A stretch of DNA of 64,000 nucleotides from Coriobacteriia bacterium (GTDB lineage Bacteria; Actinomycetota; Coriobacteriia; Coriobacteriales; QAMH01): the NCBI GenBank assembly GCA_003149935.1, contig QAMH01000006.1, positions 62,001-126,000 on the forward strand, given 5' to 3'. A model generated the notes under the pieces. The model searched no databases, was not told the origin of the DNA, and saw only the letters and a program-made list of their open reading frames with translations. Below, in pieces: positions 48,795 to 57,570 of the stretch. Each line of letters opens with the position of its first letter. The first letter of the stretch is position 1. The position numbers were made by a program, and so were the translations under genes.

Positions 48795-49409
48795 ATGGAA
48801 TACGTAACGATGGTAACTTTCCCGGTCGAGAGCCAGGCATACGAGGCGTTTTCCCACCTCAAGAGCAAGCCGGTCACATCGTCTTACACGATTCTCCAGA
48901 TGGTCATCGTGAAGAACACCGATGGAAACATCGTGCCCAAGGACGGGTTCGATTCGGGTCAGGACACGACGGATGACACGTGGATGGGCGGCCTGCTCGG
49001 AGCAGCCGTGGGCATACTCGGAGGTCCCATCGGCATCCTGCTCGGCGGTGGCGTTGGGCTACTCGCGGGAAGCCTCGTCGACGAGAGCGATGCCGCGGAC
49101 AACACCTCGCTGCTTGCCTACAGTAGCCGTTCGCTGCTTCCGGGACAGACGGCCCTCATCGCGCTCGTGCAAGAGGACGACTCCGCGGATTTCGACATGC
49201 AGTTCGATGGTATGGACTGCGCGGTCATGCACTGGGATGCCGCCGAGATCGCCGATGAGGTCGATCAGGCCGACCAGATCCAGAAGGAGCTCGCCAAGGA
49301 GGCCCGCGAAAAGCTGCGCGCCCAGCGCAAGGCAGACCGGCACGAGGCAATCGAGAAGAAGCGCACCGAGATCAAGCAGAAGTTCGAGGATTTCAAGAAG
49401 AGCCTCTAG
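48795..49409 (+). CDS. Glycine-zipper envelope-type protein (DUF1269-like)
   Basis: 204 residues. Residues 1-60 form an alpha/beta region (MEYVTMVTFPVESQAYEAFS); 65-95 are a Gly-rich zipper (GGLLGAAVGILGGPIGILLGG, repeated GxxxG), and the C-terminal 60 residues are a charged helix (KELAKEAREKLRAQRKADRHE). The pattern recalls DUF1269/YdaM-like stress membrane proteins; function unknown. ATG 48795 follows TAGGAG. Divergent from merR, and ended by a strong terminator. Confidence 0.72.
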   Translation: MEYVTMVTFPVESQAYEAFSHLKSKPVTSSYTILQMVIVKNTDGNIVPKDGFDSGQDTTDDTWMGGLLGAAVGILGGPIGILLGGGVGLLAGSLVDESDAADNTSLLAYSSRSLLPGQTALIALVQEDDSADFDMQFDGMDCAVMHWDAAEIADEVDQADQIQKELAKEAREKLRAQRKADRHEAIEKKRTEIKQKFEDFKKSL

Positions 49410-49431
49410 AAGCGGATGCTTGCGACAATTC

Positions 49432-49469
49432 CAGGGTGGTTTCCCGTGGGGGGCCACCCTGTTTTCTTT
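49432..49469 (+). terminator. Rho-independent terminator
   Basis: CAGGGTGG / CCACCCTG stem followed by TTTTCTTT, 22 nt after the glycine-zipper gene. Confidence 0.85.
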
Positions 49470-49532
49470 CATGTGTCGAATTCTTTATGCTAAGCTCAGG
49501 ATTATAGAGGAAAGACGCGAAAGGGGGCGTTC

Positions 49533-51821
49533 ATGCAAAGCACCGTACGCCTGGCCATCGATGGCATGCATTGCGCGAACTGCGCTGCCAACATCGAAAA
49601 GCACTATCGTTCGACTCCCGGGGTGGTTGATGTCGCGGTCAATTTGGCAAACAACACGGGCAAGGTCACGTTCGATCCCTCGCAAGCAAGCGTAGATGAC
49701 ATGCTCGCCGTGTTCGACAACCTCTCGTTCACTGCCGAGATCATCCCGGAAGATGCCCCTCTCGTGGATGAGAGGCGCCGTGCGAAAGAAATGACGCGTG
49801 CGAAACGGGACACGAAGGTCTTCGCGACGGCATGCGTCTTTACCGTCGTCGTCTTCTGCATCGGAATGCTTCCCGGATGGCACATGGGCGTGGGAGGTGC
49901 GCTCGCGGGCATCTTCGTTGCAGATCCTACGCACGCCCAGTCGATGTTTGCATGCAACCTTTTGCTCATGGTGCTCACGATTCCCGTGCAGTTCTGCTGT
50001 GGCGCACGATTCTACAAAGGCGCATGGGGGTCGCTCAGGGGCGGCTCTGCCAATATGGACGTGCTGGTCGTCCTGGGCACCACCATTGCGTTCGCGTTCT
50101 CCGTCTATATCACGTTTCTGCCGGTCATCACCAGCGACTGGGGTCCTGGAAGTGCTGCAATGGAGATAAACGACGGCATGCCGTACTTCGAGACCTGTGC
50201 CATGCTCATCACGTTCGTCTTGCTGGGAAAGATTCTCGAGGGAAGGGCGAAGGGAGCAACCAACCAGGCAATCGAGGCTCTCATGAACCTCACCCCACCT
50301 ACCGCTCGTGTCATCCGCGGTGGCAAAGAGCAGGAGATTCCCCTGGCACAGGTTGCCGCAGGTGATACCGTCGTCGTCTTTCCCGGTGAGAAGATGCCGG
50401 TTGATGGCGTCGTGATCGAAGGCTCGACCGAAGTCGACGAATCCATGCTCACGGGAGAGACCCTTCCCGTCGTCAAGGGCGAAGGCGATGCGGTTACGGG
50501 AGGTTCGCAGAACACCACGGGATCTGTCACCGTGCGTGCCCTTCGCGTGGGTGCGGATTCAACGTTGGCGCGCATCGTGCGTGCGGTCGAGGATGCCCAG
50601 GGATCGAAAGCTCCCATCCAGCGCATCGCCGACAAGATCGCATCGATTTTCGTGCCGGCCATCTTGATCATCGCGCTGTGCGTCTTCTGCGTCTGGTTCT
50701 TCTTCGTGGAGCCTGATGTGGCGTCCCATCGCCTGCAGCAGGCGTTGATGCCGGCTATCGCGGTCATCTGCGTGGCATGTCCCTGTGCGCTGGGTCTTGC
50801 CACGCCGACCGCTCTCATGGTGGGCATGGGAAAGGGCGCCCAGCTTGGCATTCTGATCAAAGACGGCTCCGTGCTCGAGATGCTCGTGAAGCTCTCGGCC
50901 ATGGTCTTCGACAAGACCGGCACCATTACCAGGGGTGAGCCAAGCGTCGTCACATGCGATGTCGCAGACGAGGCACTGGCCATGGCGACTGCGGTCGAAT
51001 CGAAAAGCGAGCATCCGCTTGCCCATGCCGTCGTTTCCTATGCCGCCGCGCGAGGTATTGATGACCTTCCCGAGGTCACCGACTTCAAGGCTGTCATCGG
51101 CGAGGGCGTGAGGGGAAAGGTCGACGGGCATGACGTCTTTGTCGGCACGAGCGTTGCGCTGGAAGGTGCAGGATCGGGCGTTCTTGTCAGCATCGATGGC
51201 GAGCCTATGGGATACATCCAATTCAAAGATGAGCCGAAACCGGATGCGGCTTTTACGGTGCATGCCCTCATGAAGGACTTCGGTATCGCCTCGTATATGG
51301 TGACGGGTGACAACGAGAAGACCGCGAGGCTTGTCGCCTCCGAGGTCGGCATTGTGGATACCCATGTCTTTGCAGGGGTCAAGCCGCTTGAAAAGGCCAG
51401 TCGCGTACTCGAAGTGAAATCTGCCGAAGACGTGCGCATGCTCGAAGCGGCTTCGAAGAAGGCGCAAGATGCCGAGGCAAAGAACATCGTCGCATTTGTC
51501 GGCGACGGCATTAACGATGCACCTGCGCTGGCCGCGGCAGACGTGGGCATCGCCATGGCATCGGGCACGGATGTGGCGTTGGATGCCGGCAGCGTCGTGC
51601 TCATGCGCAATCGCCTGAGTGACCTAGTCGTAGCACTGCGGCTTTCCAAAGCGACCATGCGCAAGATACGCCAGAACCTCTTCTGGGCACTCATCTACAA
51701 CTGCATCATGATTCCGCTGGCCGCCGTGGGCATCCTGGCACCAGCGCTCGCGGGCGCCGCCATGGCCCTGTCGAGCGTAAGCGTTGTCTGCAACTCGCTG
51801 CTGCTCAAACGCTTCCGGTAG
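49533..51821 (+). CDS. copA: Copper-type heavy-metal P1B-ATPase
   Basis: 762 residues. One N-terminal heavy-metal-associated domain (GMHCANC, Cys14/Cys17), eight TM helices, the actuator TGE loop (MLTGETLPVVKG), the Cu(I)-specific CPC motif Cys416-Pro417-Cys418 in TM6, the phosphorylated Asp460 (DKTGTITRGEP), HP motif in SEHPLAHAV, and the hinge GDGINDAPALAAADVG. This exports Cu(I)/Ag(I) from the cytoplasm using ATP. No CsoR or CopZ gene lies next to it. An inserted segment near residues 625-645 (ASRVLEVKSAEDVRMLEAAS) lengthens the P-domain slightly. A repeat region follows. Confidence 0.92.
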   Translation: MQSTVRLAIDGMHCANCAANIEKHYRSTPGVVDVAVNLANNTGKVTFDPSQASVDDMLAVFDNLSFTAEIIPEDAPLVDERRRAKEMTRAKRDTKVFATACVFTVVVFCIGMLPGWHMGVGGALAGIFVADPTHAQSMFACNLLLMVLTIPVQFCCGARFYKGAWGSLRGGSANMDVLVVLGTTIAFAFSVYITFLPVITSDWGPGSAAMEINDGMPYFETCAMLITFVLLGKILEGRAKGATNQAIEALMNLTPPTARVIRGGKEQEIPLAQVAAGDTVVVFPGEKMPVDGVVIEGSTEVDESMLTGETLPVVKGEGDAVTGGSQNTTGSVTVRALRVGADSTLARIVRAVEDAQGSKAPIQRIADKIASIFVPAILIIALCVFCVWFFFVEPDVASHRLQQALMPAIAVICVACPCALGLATPTALMVGMGKGAQLGILIKDGSVLEMLVKLSAMVFDKTGTITRGEPSVVTCDVADEALAMATAVESKSEHPLAHAVVSYAAARGIDDLPEVTDFKAVIGEGVRGKVDGHDVFVGTSVALEGAGSGVLVSIDGEPMGYIQFKDEPKPDAAFTVHALMKDFGIASYMVTGDNEKTARLVASEVGIVDTHVFAGVKPLEKASRVLEVKSAEDVRMLEAASKKAQDAEAKNIVAFVGDGINDAPALAAADVGIAMASGTDVALDAGSVVLMRNRLSDLVVALRLSKATMRKIRQNLFWALIYNCIMIPLAAVGILAPALAGAAMALSSVSVVCNSLLLKRFR

Positions 51822-52153
51822 GCACCATCGTTATCTCGATCGGAGGCGCCGCAAGGCCGCCTCTTCTGTCATCTCGACCGGAGGCGCGCAGCGCCGGAGT
51901 GGAGAGATCTCCAAGCTGGCGAGATTTCTCGACTCCGCTCGAAATGACAATGGCTGGCGAGATTTCTCGACTCCGCTTCGCTCCGCTCGAAATGACAATG
52001 GCTGGCGAGATTTCTCGACTCCGCTTCGCTCCGCTCGAAATGACAATGGCTGGCGAGATTTCTCGACTCCGCTTCGCTCCGCTCGAAATGACAATGGCTG
52101 GCGAGATTTCTCGACTCCGCTTCGCTGCGCTCGAAATGACAGGGGAGGGGTGC
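51822..52153. repeat. Five tandem 48-nt palindromic repeats and flanking element
   Basis: This 332-nt gap has no credible gene. A GC-rich hairpin (51841-51863) after copA is followed by a forward copy of the repeat (51867-51912) and then five reverse copies: 51915-51952 (38 nt, shortened), 51953-52000, 52001-52048, 52049-52096 and 52097-52143 (variant end). Each unit runs from GCTGGCGAGATTTCTCGACT to GCTCGAAATGACAATG. Three middle units are identical. The core also occurs at 9347-9396. Confidence 0.85.
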
Positions 52154-54157
52154 TTACCTGCCGTTCTTGAGCTCGCCGATTGCGCCGGCGATGGCGTGCA
52201 TGACGTTGCGGCGGCTCAGGGCTCCCACGAGCCTGCCTTCCCCGTCTATGACAGGCATCTTCTTGATGCGCTTTTCGGAGAGCGTGTGGACTGCCTTGTC
52301 GAGCGGCGTGTCCTCGTGCACGGAGATGACGCGTTTCGTCGCGATGTCCATGACATCGAGGTTGAGCAGGTCGACCAAGCGCGAGGTGAGCGCGGTGTCA
52401 TCCTCGAAACGGTAGATGTTGAGCGTCGAATCGAGCAACGAGATGTCGTTGCTGCCAAGGTAGGAGGCCACATCGCCATCGGAAATGAAACCGACGAGCT
52501 TGCCATTCTCGTCGATGACGGGCAGGCCGCTCGCGTCATGCGCCGCCATGAACTCGATGACCTCGTCCATGGTCGTACCGGCGAGGACGGCAAGGGGATT
52601 GCGGTTCATGGCATCCGAGACGTGGTACTGCATCTCTCCGGAGCCGTCGCTGCCAGCCTCGGCCGCGATGTTCTCGCTTTCCGTGGCATCCACCGTCACG
52701 CCGTCAAAGCCGGCTGCGTAATCGACAGTTTCGTCGCCGGCTGCCTGTGCCTCGACTTCCACGACACCCTTCTTCCTCGCCTTGTCGCGTACGAAGAAGA
52801 GGATGACGAGTACGGCGATGACCATGATCGCCGCCGTGGTGGTAAACGCCATGTGATCGCCGATGAACATCTGCTCGATGCCTACGGCATCAGGCGCGAA
52901 GACGGGAGCGAGCGCCGAGATAGACACGAGAACGGCCGTACCGAGCGAGGCAGCGACCTGGTTGAGCGTATTGGACAGGCCCTGCGCGTGCTGGATTACC
53001 TCATTGGGCAGCGAATTGACGCCCCAGGTGTTGAGTGGGGTCATCGTGAACTGCAGGCCGATGGTGAGGATCGTGTAGGCGAGCATGATGAAGATGAAGT
53101 CGGTATCCATACCCAGAAGCGTGAGGCAGAAGGCGCCGAAGAGCGCGACGATGGAGCCAGGCACGACGACCTTGCGAACGCCAAAACGGTCGAAGAGGCG
53201 GCCGCTCACGAGGCCCATGAACGCACCGATGACTGCGCCGGGCAACATGGCGATACCCGACATCGTGGCCGAGTAACCGCAGACACCTTGGATGTAGAGG
53301 GGCGTGATGACGCCTGTGCCCATGAGGGCGGCCTGCACGATGACGATGATGATGACGGTCGTCGCGTACTTGCGCGTCTTGAGGATGTCGACCTTGAGCA
53401 TGGGGACGGGCAGCTTGAGTTGGCGACGCACGAAGAGACCCACGAGTATGAGACCGATGACAATGAGCGCGCCTGTTACGGCGAGGTTGTCGCTCGAGGA
53501 GAAGGTCGAGAGACCATAGAGCAGGCAGATAAGACCTGCCGATGAGAGCAGGACGGAGAGAGGGTCAAAGCTCGTGCGCTTGAAGTCACCGTAGTTGCGC
53601 AGCAACACGAGCGAGAGCGCGAGGACGATGACGGTTAGGATCGTGACGATGCCGAACAGCCAACGCCAGCCAACCGAGTCGACGAGCAAGCCTGCAACCG
53701 AGGGACCGATGGCCGGGGCAAAACCGATGATCAGGCCGATGGCACCCATGGCCGTGCCGCGCTTCTCGCGCGGAAAGACGAGCAGGATGACCGTGAACAC
53801 CATGGGCATGACCATGCCCGTGCATGTGGCCTGCAGCACGCGGCCAAGCAGCAGCACCCAGAAGTTGGGCGCGAGCGCGGCAGCGAGGCTACCAACGGCG
53901 AAGATGACGAAGCCCGTGTTGAAGAGCTGGCGCGTCGTGAAGCGTCCGATGAGGAAAGCCGAAAGCGGGATGATGACGGCCTCGACGAGGGAGTAGCCGC
54001 TCGTGAGCCACTGCACGGTGGTCGCATCGACCGAGAGGCTTGCCATGATGGCGGGAAGCGCGGGGGAGAGCAGCGTCTGGTTAAGCACCGCCAGTAGCGT
54101 GCCCGCCAGCAGCACGCCGATCATTACCATGTCTCTTCTGCTCACACCCAGTGCCAT
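52154..54157 (-). CDS. DHA2-type MFS efflux transporter fused to a CBS-domain pair
   Basis: 667 residues. Residues about 10-480 form a 14-TM drug:H+ antiporter (DHA2/EmrB): LLAVLNQTLLSPALPAIMAS, GRFTTRQLFNTG, LGRVLQATCTGMVMPMVF, IGFAPAIGPSVAGLLVDSVG. After an acidic linker (about 480-530) comes a Bateman module of two CBS domains (VSDAMNRNPLAVLAGTTMDE...GLPVIDENGKLVGFISDGDV, and MDIATKRVISVHEDTPLDKA...KKMPVIDGEGRLVGALSRRN). CBS pairs bind adenosyl nucleotides, so efflux may be gated by energy status; such a fusion is unusual for DHA2. A palindrome CTACC-TAT-GGTAG lies 45 nt upstream. Confidence 0.85.
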   Translation of the reverse strand: MALGVSRRDMVMIGVLLAGTLLAVLNQTLLSPALPAIMASLSVDATTVQWLTSGYSLVEAVIIPLSAFLIGRFTTRQLFNTGFVIFAVGSLAAALAPNFWVLLLGRVLQATCTGMVMPMVFTVILLVFPREKRGTAMGAIGLIIGFAPAIGPSVAGLLVDSVGWRWLFGIVTILTVIVLALSLVLLRNYGDFKRTSFDPLSVLLSSAGLICLLYGLSTFSSSDNLAVTGALIVIGLILVGLFVRRQLKLPVPMLKVDILKTRKYATTVIIIVIVQAALMGTGVITPLYIQGVCGYSATMSGIAMLPGAVIGAFMGLVSGRLFDRFGVRKVVVPGSIVALFGAFCLTLLGMDTDFIFIMLAYTILTIGLQFTMTPLNTWGVNSLPNEVIQHAQGLSNTLNQVAASLGTAVLVSISALAPVFAPDAVGIEQMFIGDHMAFTTTAAIMVIAVLVILFFVRDKARKKGVVEVEAQAAGDETVDYAAGFDGVTVDATESENIAAEAGSDGSGEMQYHVSDAMNRNPLAVLAGTTMDEVIEFMAAHDASGLPVIDENGKLVGFISDGDVASYLGSNDISLLDSTLNIYRFEDDTALTSRLVDLLNLDVMDIATKRVISVHEDTPLDKAVHTLSEKRIKKMPVIDGEGRLVGALSRRNVMHAIAGAIGELKNGR

Positions 54158-54201
54158 GCTTCATCAGCCCTTCGTTGCTATTCGTCTAAATTGGATTGTG
54201 A

Positions 54202-54214
54202 CTACCTATGGTAG
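54202..54214. promoter_or_regulatory. Palindrome upstream of the MFS-CBS gene
   Basis: CTACCTATGGTAG (5-bp arms, 3-nt centre) in the 78-nt gap between the GH2 stop and the MFS-CBS start; possibly an operator for a MarR/TetR-type repressor. Confidence 0.35.
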
Positions 54215-54235
54215 CCAAGATTCGGGCCCGAAACG

Positions 54236-56080
54236 TTACGCCTCGTCAACGGATGTGGGCCGTGCCTTCACGACACGCCGGTCATAGGTGATGAGCCCAT
54301 TGACCTCTTCCTCGACATCCGTGAGCTGCGTGTAGACGTAACCGGAAAGCCCCTCGGCTTCAAGCGCATTGGCCTTTTCGAGCTCATGTCTGACGGCCGC
54401 GGCGAATTCTTCCGCGTCTTCGTGGGTATCGTAGCCGTAGGATCGCTCGATCGCGCTATGTCCTTCGACGCGAAACGCACTGCCGCCGAACTCCGATATG
54501 ACGCGTGCACGCTCGTCATCGCATCCATGGCCCTTGGGCAGGTGCAGATCGCGGAAGTAGTTGTGCTCGCTGACGTAATCTCCGCCGCCTTGGTCGTACC
54601 AACCGCTTGCCTGGTCAAAGGGGCGCGTGTCGTCAAGCTGCGCCAATGCGTTCGTCATCTTGTTCGCTTCGAACTGCCCCCAGGCCTCGTTGAAGACGGT
54701 CCAGCTCGCGATGCAGGGGAAGAAGCGGAGATGCTCGATGGTGGCGTGCGCCTGCTCAAGCCAGAGTTCGCGCGCAGATGCGTCTTCGGCACCGAAGCGA
54801 GCGAGCTTCTTCGTGTCATCGACATGACGTGCGATGCCGGGAAAGACCGTGGGTAGCTGGCTGGTCCAAAACGCGGGGTAACTCTGGGCGCCTCCGTTGA
54901 CCATATCCTGCCATACGATCATGCCGAGGCAGTCGCAATGGTAGTACCAGCGTGCCGGCTCAACCTTGAGATGCTTGCGCAGCATGTTGAAGCCGAGCTT
55001 GCGGGCCATTTCGATGTCGTAGCGTAGGGCCTCGTCGCTTGGCGCGGTGAGCAAGCCATCGGACCAATATCCCTGGTCGAGCACGCCCTTGAGAAAGAGC
55101 GGCTCGTGATTGCAGCAGAAGACCGGCATGCTCTTGCCTTCGACGTACTCGATGGTGAAACTGCGAAATGCGCAATAGCTGCCTACGGCATCCTCGCCAT
55201 AGGAGATGCCAAGGTCGTAGAGGTGCGGATCAGCGGGGCTCCAGAGGTGAGGATCCGCGAACGCAATCTCGATATCATGGGGGCCGTTGCCTTGCACGGG
55301 TGTGCTTGCAGAGGCGACGAGCTCACCTTCGTCGAAGACGTCGACCGAGAGCGCACGCTCGGCATCGTCGATGCTGCCCGCCGCGTGCACGCGCAGCTGC
55401 AGCATGTCCTCGCTGGTGCGTATGTCGATCTTCTCGATATACGGGTCGCTGACCTCTTCCATCCAGACGGTCTGCCAGATGCCGCTTTGTGCGGTGTACC
55501 AGATGCTGCCACGGTCGAGGCGCTGCTTGCCGCGTGGTTGCGTGCCTATCTCGCTCGGGTCGCGTACGGCAAGGTCGATCGTGGCGACCGACTCTGCGTC
55601 GCCGAAGGCCTGCAGGGCGTCCGTGATATCGAAGCTGAAGGGCGTGTAGCCACCGCGATGGCTTCCGACAGGATGTCCGTTGACGATGCACTCGCACGCG
55701 AAGTCGACTGCTCCGAAGTGCAGGAGATAGCGTTTGCCCGGGCGCTTGAGCATCGATACGCTACGGCGATACCAGATGGTCTCGTGGGGAAGCAGCTGGT
55801 GGCCCACTCCCGAGAGCGCTGATTCGGGGGAGAAGGGAACGAGTATTTGCCCGCTATAGACGGGGTCGGCTTCGTTTCCCTCCTGCTGGTCCGCGCGTAT
55901 CGTGCATTCCCACCAGCCATTGAGGTTCGCGTATGATTCGCGGCGCATCTGGGGACGCGGATATTCCTGGAGCAGGTCATGGGGGTCAAGTGTCTCGCCC
56001 CAAGGCGTGAGAAGCTGCATGAGCTCGTCGTCGGGATGGGTCTGCAGGGCGCTCTTGAGTGCGCGTCTGAAATCGAACAT
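54236..56080 (-). CDS. Glycoside hydrolase family 2 (beta-galactosidase-like)
   Basis: 614 residues in the GH2 order: sugar-binding jelly-roll (about 40-190, NLNGWWECTIRA, GYTPFSFDITDAL), immunoglobulin-like domain (about 195-300) and TIM barrel (about 310-600). Acid/base Glu465 in FNEAWG; nucleophile Glu530 in ISEFGG. It is a cytoplasmic enzyme (no signal peptide), shorter than LacZ and lacking the C-terminal domains, so the substrate could be a beta-galactoside, beta-glucuronide or related. ATG 56080 begins the conserved region; an in-frame start at 56140 adds 20 unconserved residues. Divergent from a galactokinase, consistent with galactoside use. Confidence 0.85.
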   Translation of the reverse strand: MFDFRRALKSALQTHPDDELMQLLTPWGETLDPHDLLQEYPRPQMRRESYANLNGWWECTIRADQQEGNEADPVYSGQILVPFSPESALSGVGHQLLPHETIWYRRSVSMLKRPGKRYLLHFGAVDFACECIVNGHPVGSHRGGYTPFSFDITDALQAFGDAESVATIDLAVRDPSEIGTQPRGKQRLDRGSIWYTAQSGIWQTVWMEEVSDPYIEKIDIRTSEDMLQLRVHAAGSIDDAERALSVDVFDEGELVASASTPVQGNGPHDIEIAFADPHLWSPADPHLYDLGISYGEDAVGSYCAFRSFTIEYVEGKSMPVFCCNHEPLFLKGVLDQGYWSDGLLTAPSDEALRYDIEMARKLGFNMLRKHLKVEPARWYYHCDCLGMIVWQDMVNGGAQSYPAFWTSQLPTVFPGIARHVDDTKKLARFGAEDASARELWLEQAHATIEHLRFFPCIASWTVFNEAWGQFEANKMTNALAQLDDTRPFDQASGWYDQGGGDYVSEHNYFRDLHLPKGHGCDDERARVISEFGGSAFRVEGHSAIERSYGYDTHEDAEEFAAAVRHELEKANALEAEGLSGYVYTQLTDVEEEVNGLITYDRRVVKARPTSVDEA

Positions 56081-56125
56081 CTTTGCTGCCCCATCCTTTT
56101 TATCTCGCCTGCAGGTAATTCGGAA

Positions 56126-56170
56126 CGTCTGGTGGTACAATCATACGCGATATAGATTATTTGCCAGACG
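56126..56170. promoter_or_regulatory. Dyad in the GH2/galactokinase divergent promoter
   Basis: CGTCTGG (56126-56132) and CCAGACG (56164-56170) flank an AT-rich core between two divergent sugar genes; a candidate operator for joint control. Confidence 0.35.
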
Positions 56171-56209
56171 AACAATTCAAAAATCAAAATACGTGTGGAA
56201 GGGCCGGCC

Positions 56210-57472
56210 ATGGATATTGTGTCACCCGAGCACCATCAGGCGTCTGGATTCATCGACCACTGTCGCGTAAGCGTTCCCGGCAGAACCGAAGTTGCAGGAA
56301 ACCACCAAGATCATCAAGGTGGCTGTGTCATTGCCTCGGCTGTCGACAGGCGTATCGTCTGCGATGCGTATGTGGATGCCGGTAGCCGCATACGCGTGCG
56401 TTCCTACGGACATGGAGAATGCTCCATTAACCTTGCCGACCCCAATTGCTGGACCTCGCGGGCAAGTGAGCGCAACACGACCGTCTCGCTCGTGCGCGGA
56501 ATGGCTGCCCAGCTCATGCAGCAGGGCGTCGAGTTGCAAGGTTGTACGCTCGATATCCATTCGGATATCCCTCCTGGGGCGGGGCTTTCCAGTTCGGCTG
56601 CCTTCGAGCTTTGCGTGGGTGCCGCGCTTGCCGCTATCGGTGGCTGGCGTATCATCGCGCACAGGGATGGCGTCTCACTCGAGGACGACATTCGCGAGAA
56701 GCGCCTTACGCCCTTGCATCTATCTCAGATGGCCCTGCATGCCGAGCGGGCTTTCTTTGGCAAGCCCTGTGGCATCATGGATCAAATCGCCTGCGCGTTT
56801 GGCGGCGTCATCCTCATGGACTTTGCCAATCGCGTGAATCCTGCGATAAGCAAGGTCGTCTTGCCGCCTTCCTGCGATGGCTATACCTATCTTCTCGTAA
56901 GCTGCGGAAGCGGGCACGAGGATGCGACGAGCTCCTTCGCGAGCGTCGCGCAGGACATGCAGGATGCGGCCGATGCCTTTGGCGTCGCGCAGCTTCGTGA
57001 CATCTCCATGGGCCAATACGTCAACGACATCGGCCGCGTTCGTGCGGAGTACGGCGATCTTGTTGCCTTGCGCGGCCTGGCTTTCTTCGAGGAGTTTCGT
57101 CTCGTGCAGCGGCGCGTTGAGGCCTTGCGTCGCGATGATGCCCAAAGTTTCGTATACCTGACCAATCGCTCGAGCATCGTATCGGCAGAGCACCTGCAAA
57201 ACGTTGGTTTCCCCGGAGATCACGAGGACGCCATGGTCACGCTTGCCCTGTGTCAACGCGTGCTCGCGGAGCTCACCGTCCCCGTCGATGGCACGCTGTG
57301 TGGATCGGCACGCATTCATGGTGGTGGCTTTGGCGGCACCATCCAGGTGGTCGTGCCCAATGACAAGGTCGAGCCCTTCGTGGAGCGCATCGAGAGCCTG
57401 CTTGGCACCGGGGCCTGCATGCTCGTGAAGCTCGGGGCACCGGGCATCAGGGTCGAGTCCGCTGCCGCATGA
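56210..57472 (+). CDS. galK: Galactokinase, divergent GHMP kinase
   Basis: 420 residues. The galactokinase signature is recognisable as PGRTEVAGNHQDHQGGCV (residues about 28-45), the ATP-binding GHMP motif is IPPGAGLSSSAAFE, and motif 3 is HGGGFGGTIQV. It phosphorylates galactose with ATP in the Leloir pathway. The signature has Asn-His-Gln-Asp-His where the standard has GEHTDYN, so activity on a related sugar is possible. GGAAGGG precedes ATG 56210; GTG 56195 is an upstream alternative. No galT/galE next door. Confidence 0.82.
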   Translation: MDIVSPEHHQASGFIDHCRVSVPGRTEVAGNHQDHQGGCVIASAVDRRIVCDAYVDAGSRIRVRSYGHGECSINLADPNCWTSRASERNTTVSLVRGMAAQLMQQGVELQGCTLDIHSDIPPGAGLSSSAAFELCVGAALAAIGGWRIIAHRDGVSLEDDIREKRLTPLHLSQMALHAERAFFGKPCGIMDQIACAFGGVILMDFANRVNPAISKVVLPPSCDGYTYLLVSCGSGHEDATSSFASVAQDMQDAADAFGVAQLRDISMGQYVNDIGRVRAEYGDLVALRGLAFFEEFRLVQRRVEALRRDDAQSFVYLTNRSSIVSAEHLQNVGFPGDHEDAMVTLALCQRVLAELTVPVDGTLCGSARIHGGGFGGTIQVVVPNDKVEPFVERIESLLGTGACMLVKLGAPGIRVESAAA

Positions 57473-57515
57473 CGAAGGCGTGCCAGCGTTCCCCCCAAAA
57501 CGTGTAGAGCGGCCG

Positions 57516-57527
57516 TGATGGTATAAT
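57516..57527 (+). promoter_or_regulatory. Extended -10 promoter for the GGDEF gene
   Basis: TGGTATAAT ends at 57527, with a consensus TATAAT hexamer and the TGn extension, 44 nt before ATG 57571. No good -35 is visible. Confidence 0.4.
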
Positions 57528-57570
57528 TTGCGTTTGATTCTCCTAGCGCTCACGAGGGGAGGGGCATAGG

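Noticed and set aside
51915..52143. CRISPR array
   Set aside because: The 48-nt units are contiguous with no variable spacers, and no cas genes are nearby.
51899..53545. Plus-strand open frame across the tandem repeats and the MFS-CBS gene
   Set aside because: The first part is translated repeat DNA and the rest is antisense to a clear transporter-CBS fusion.
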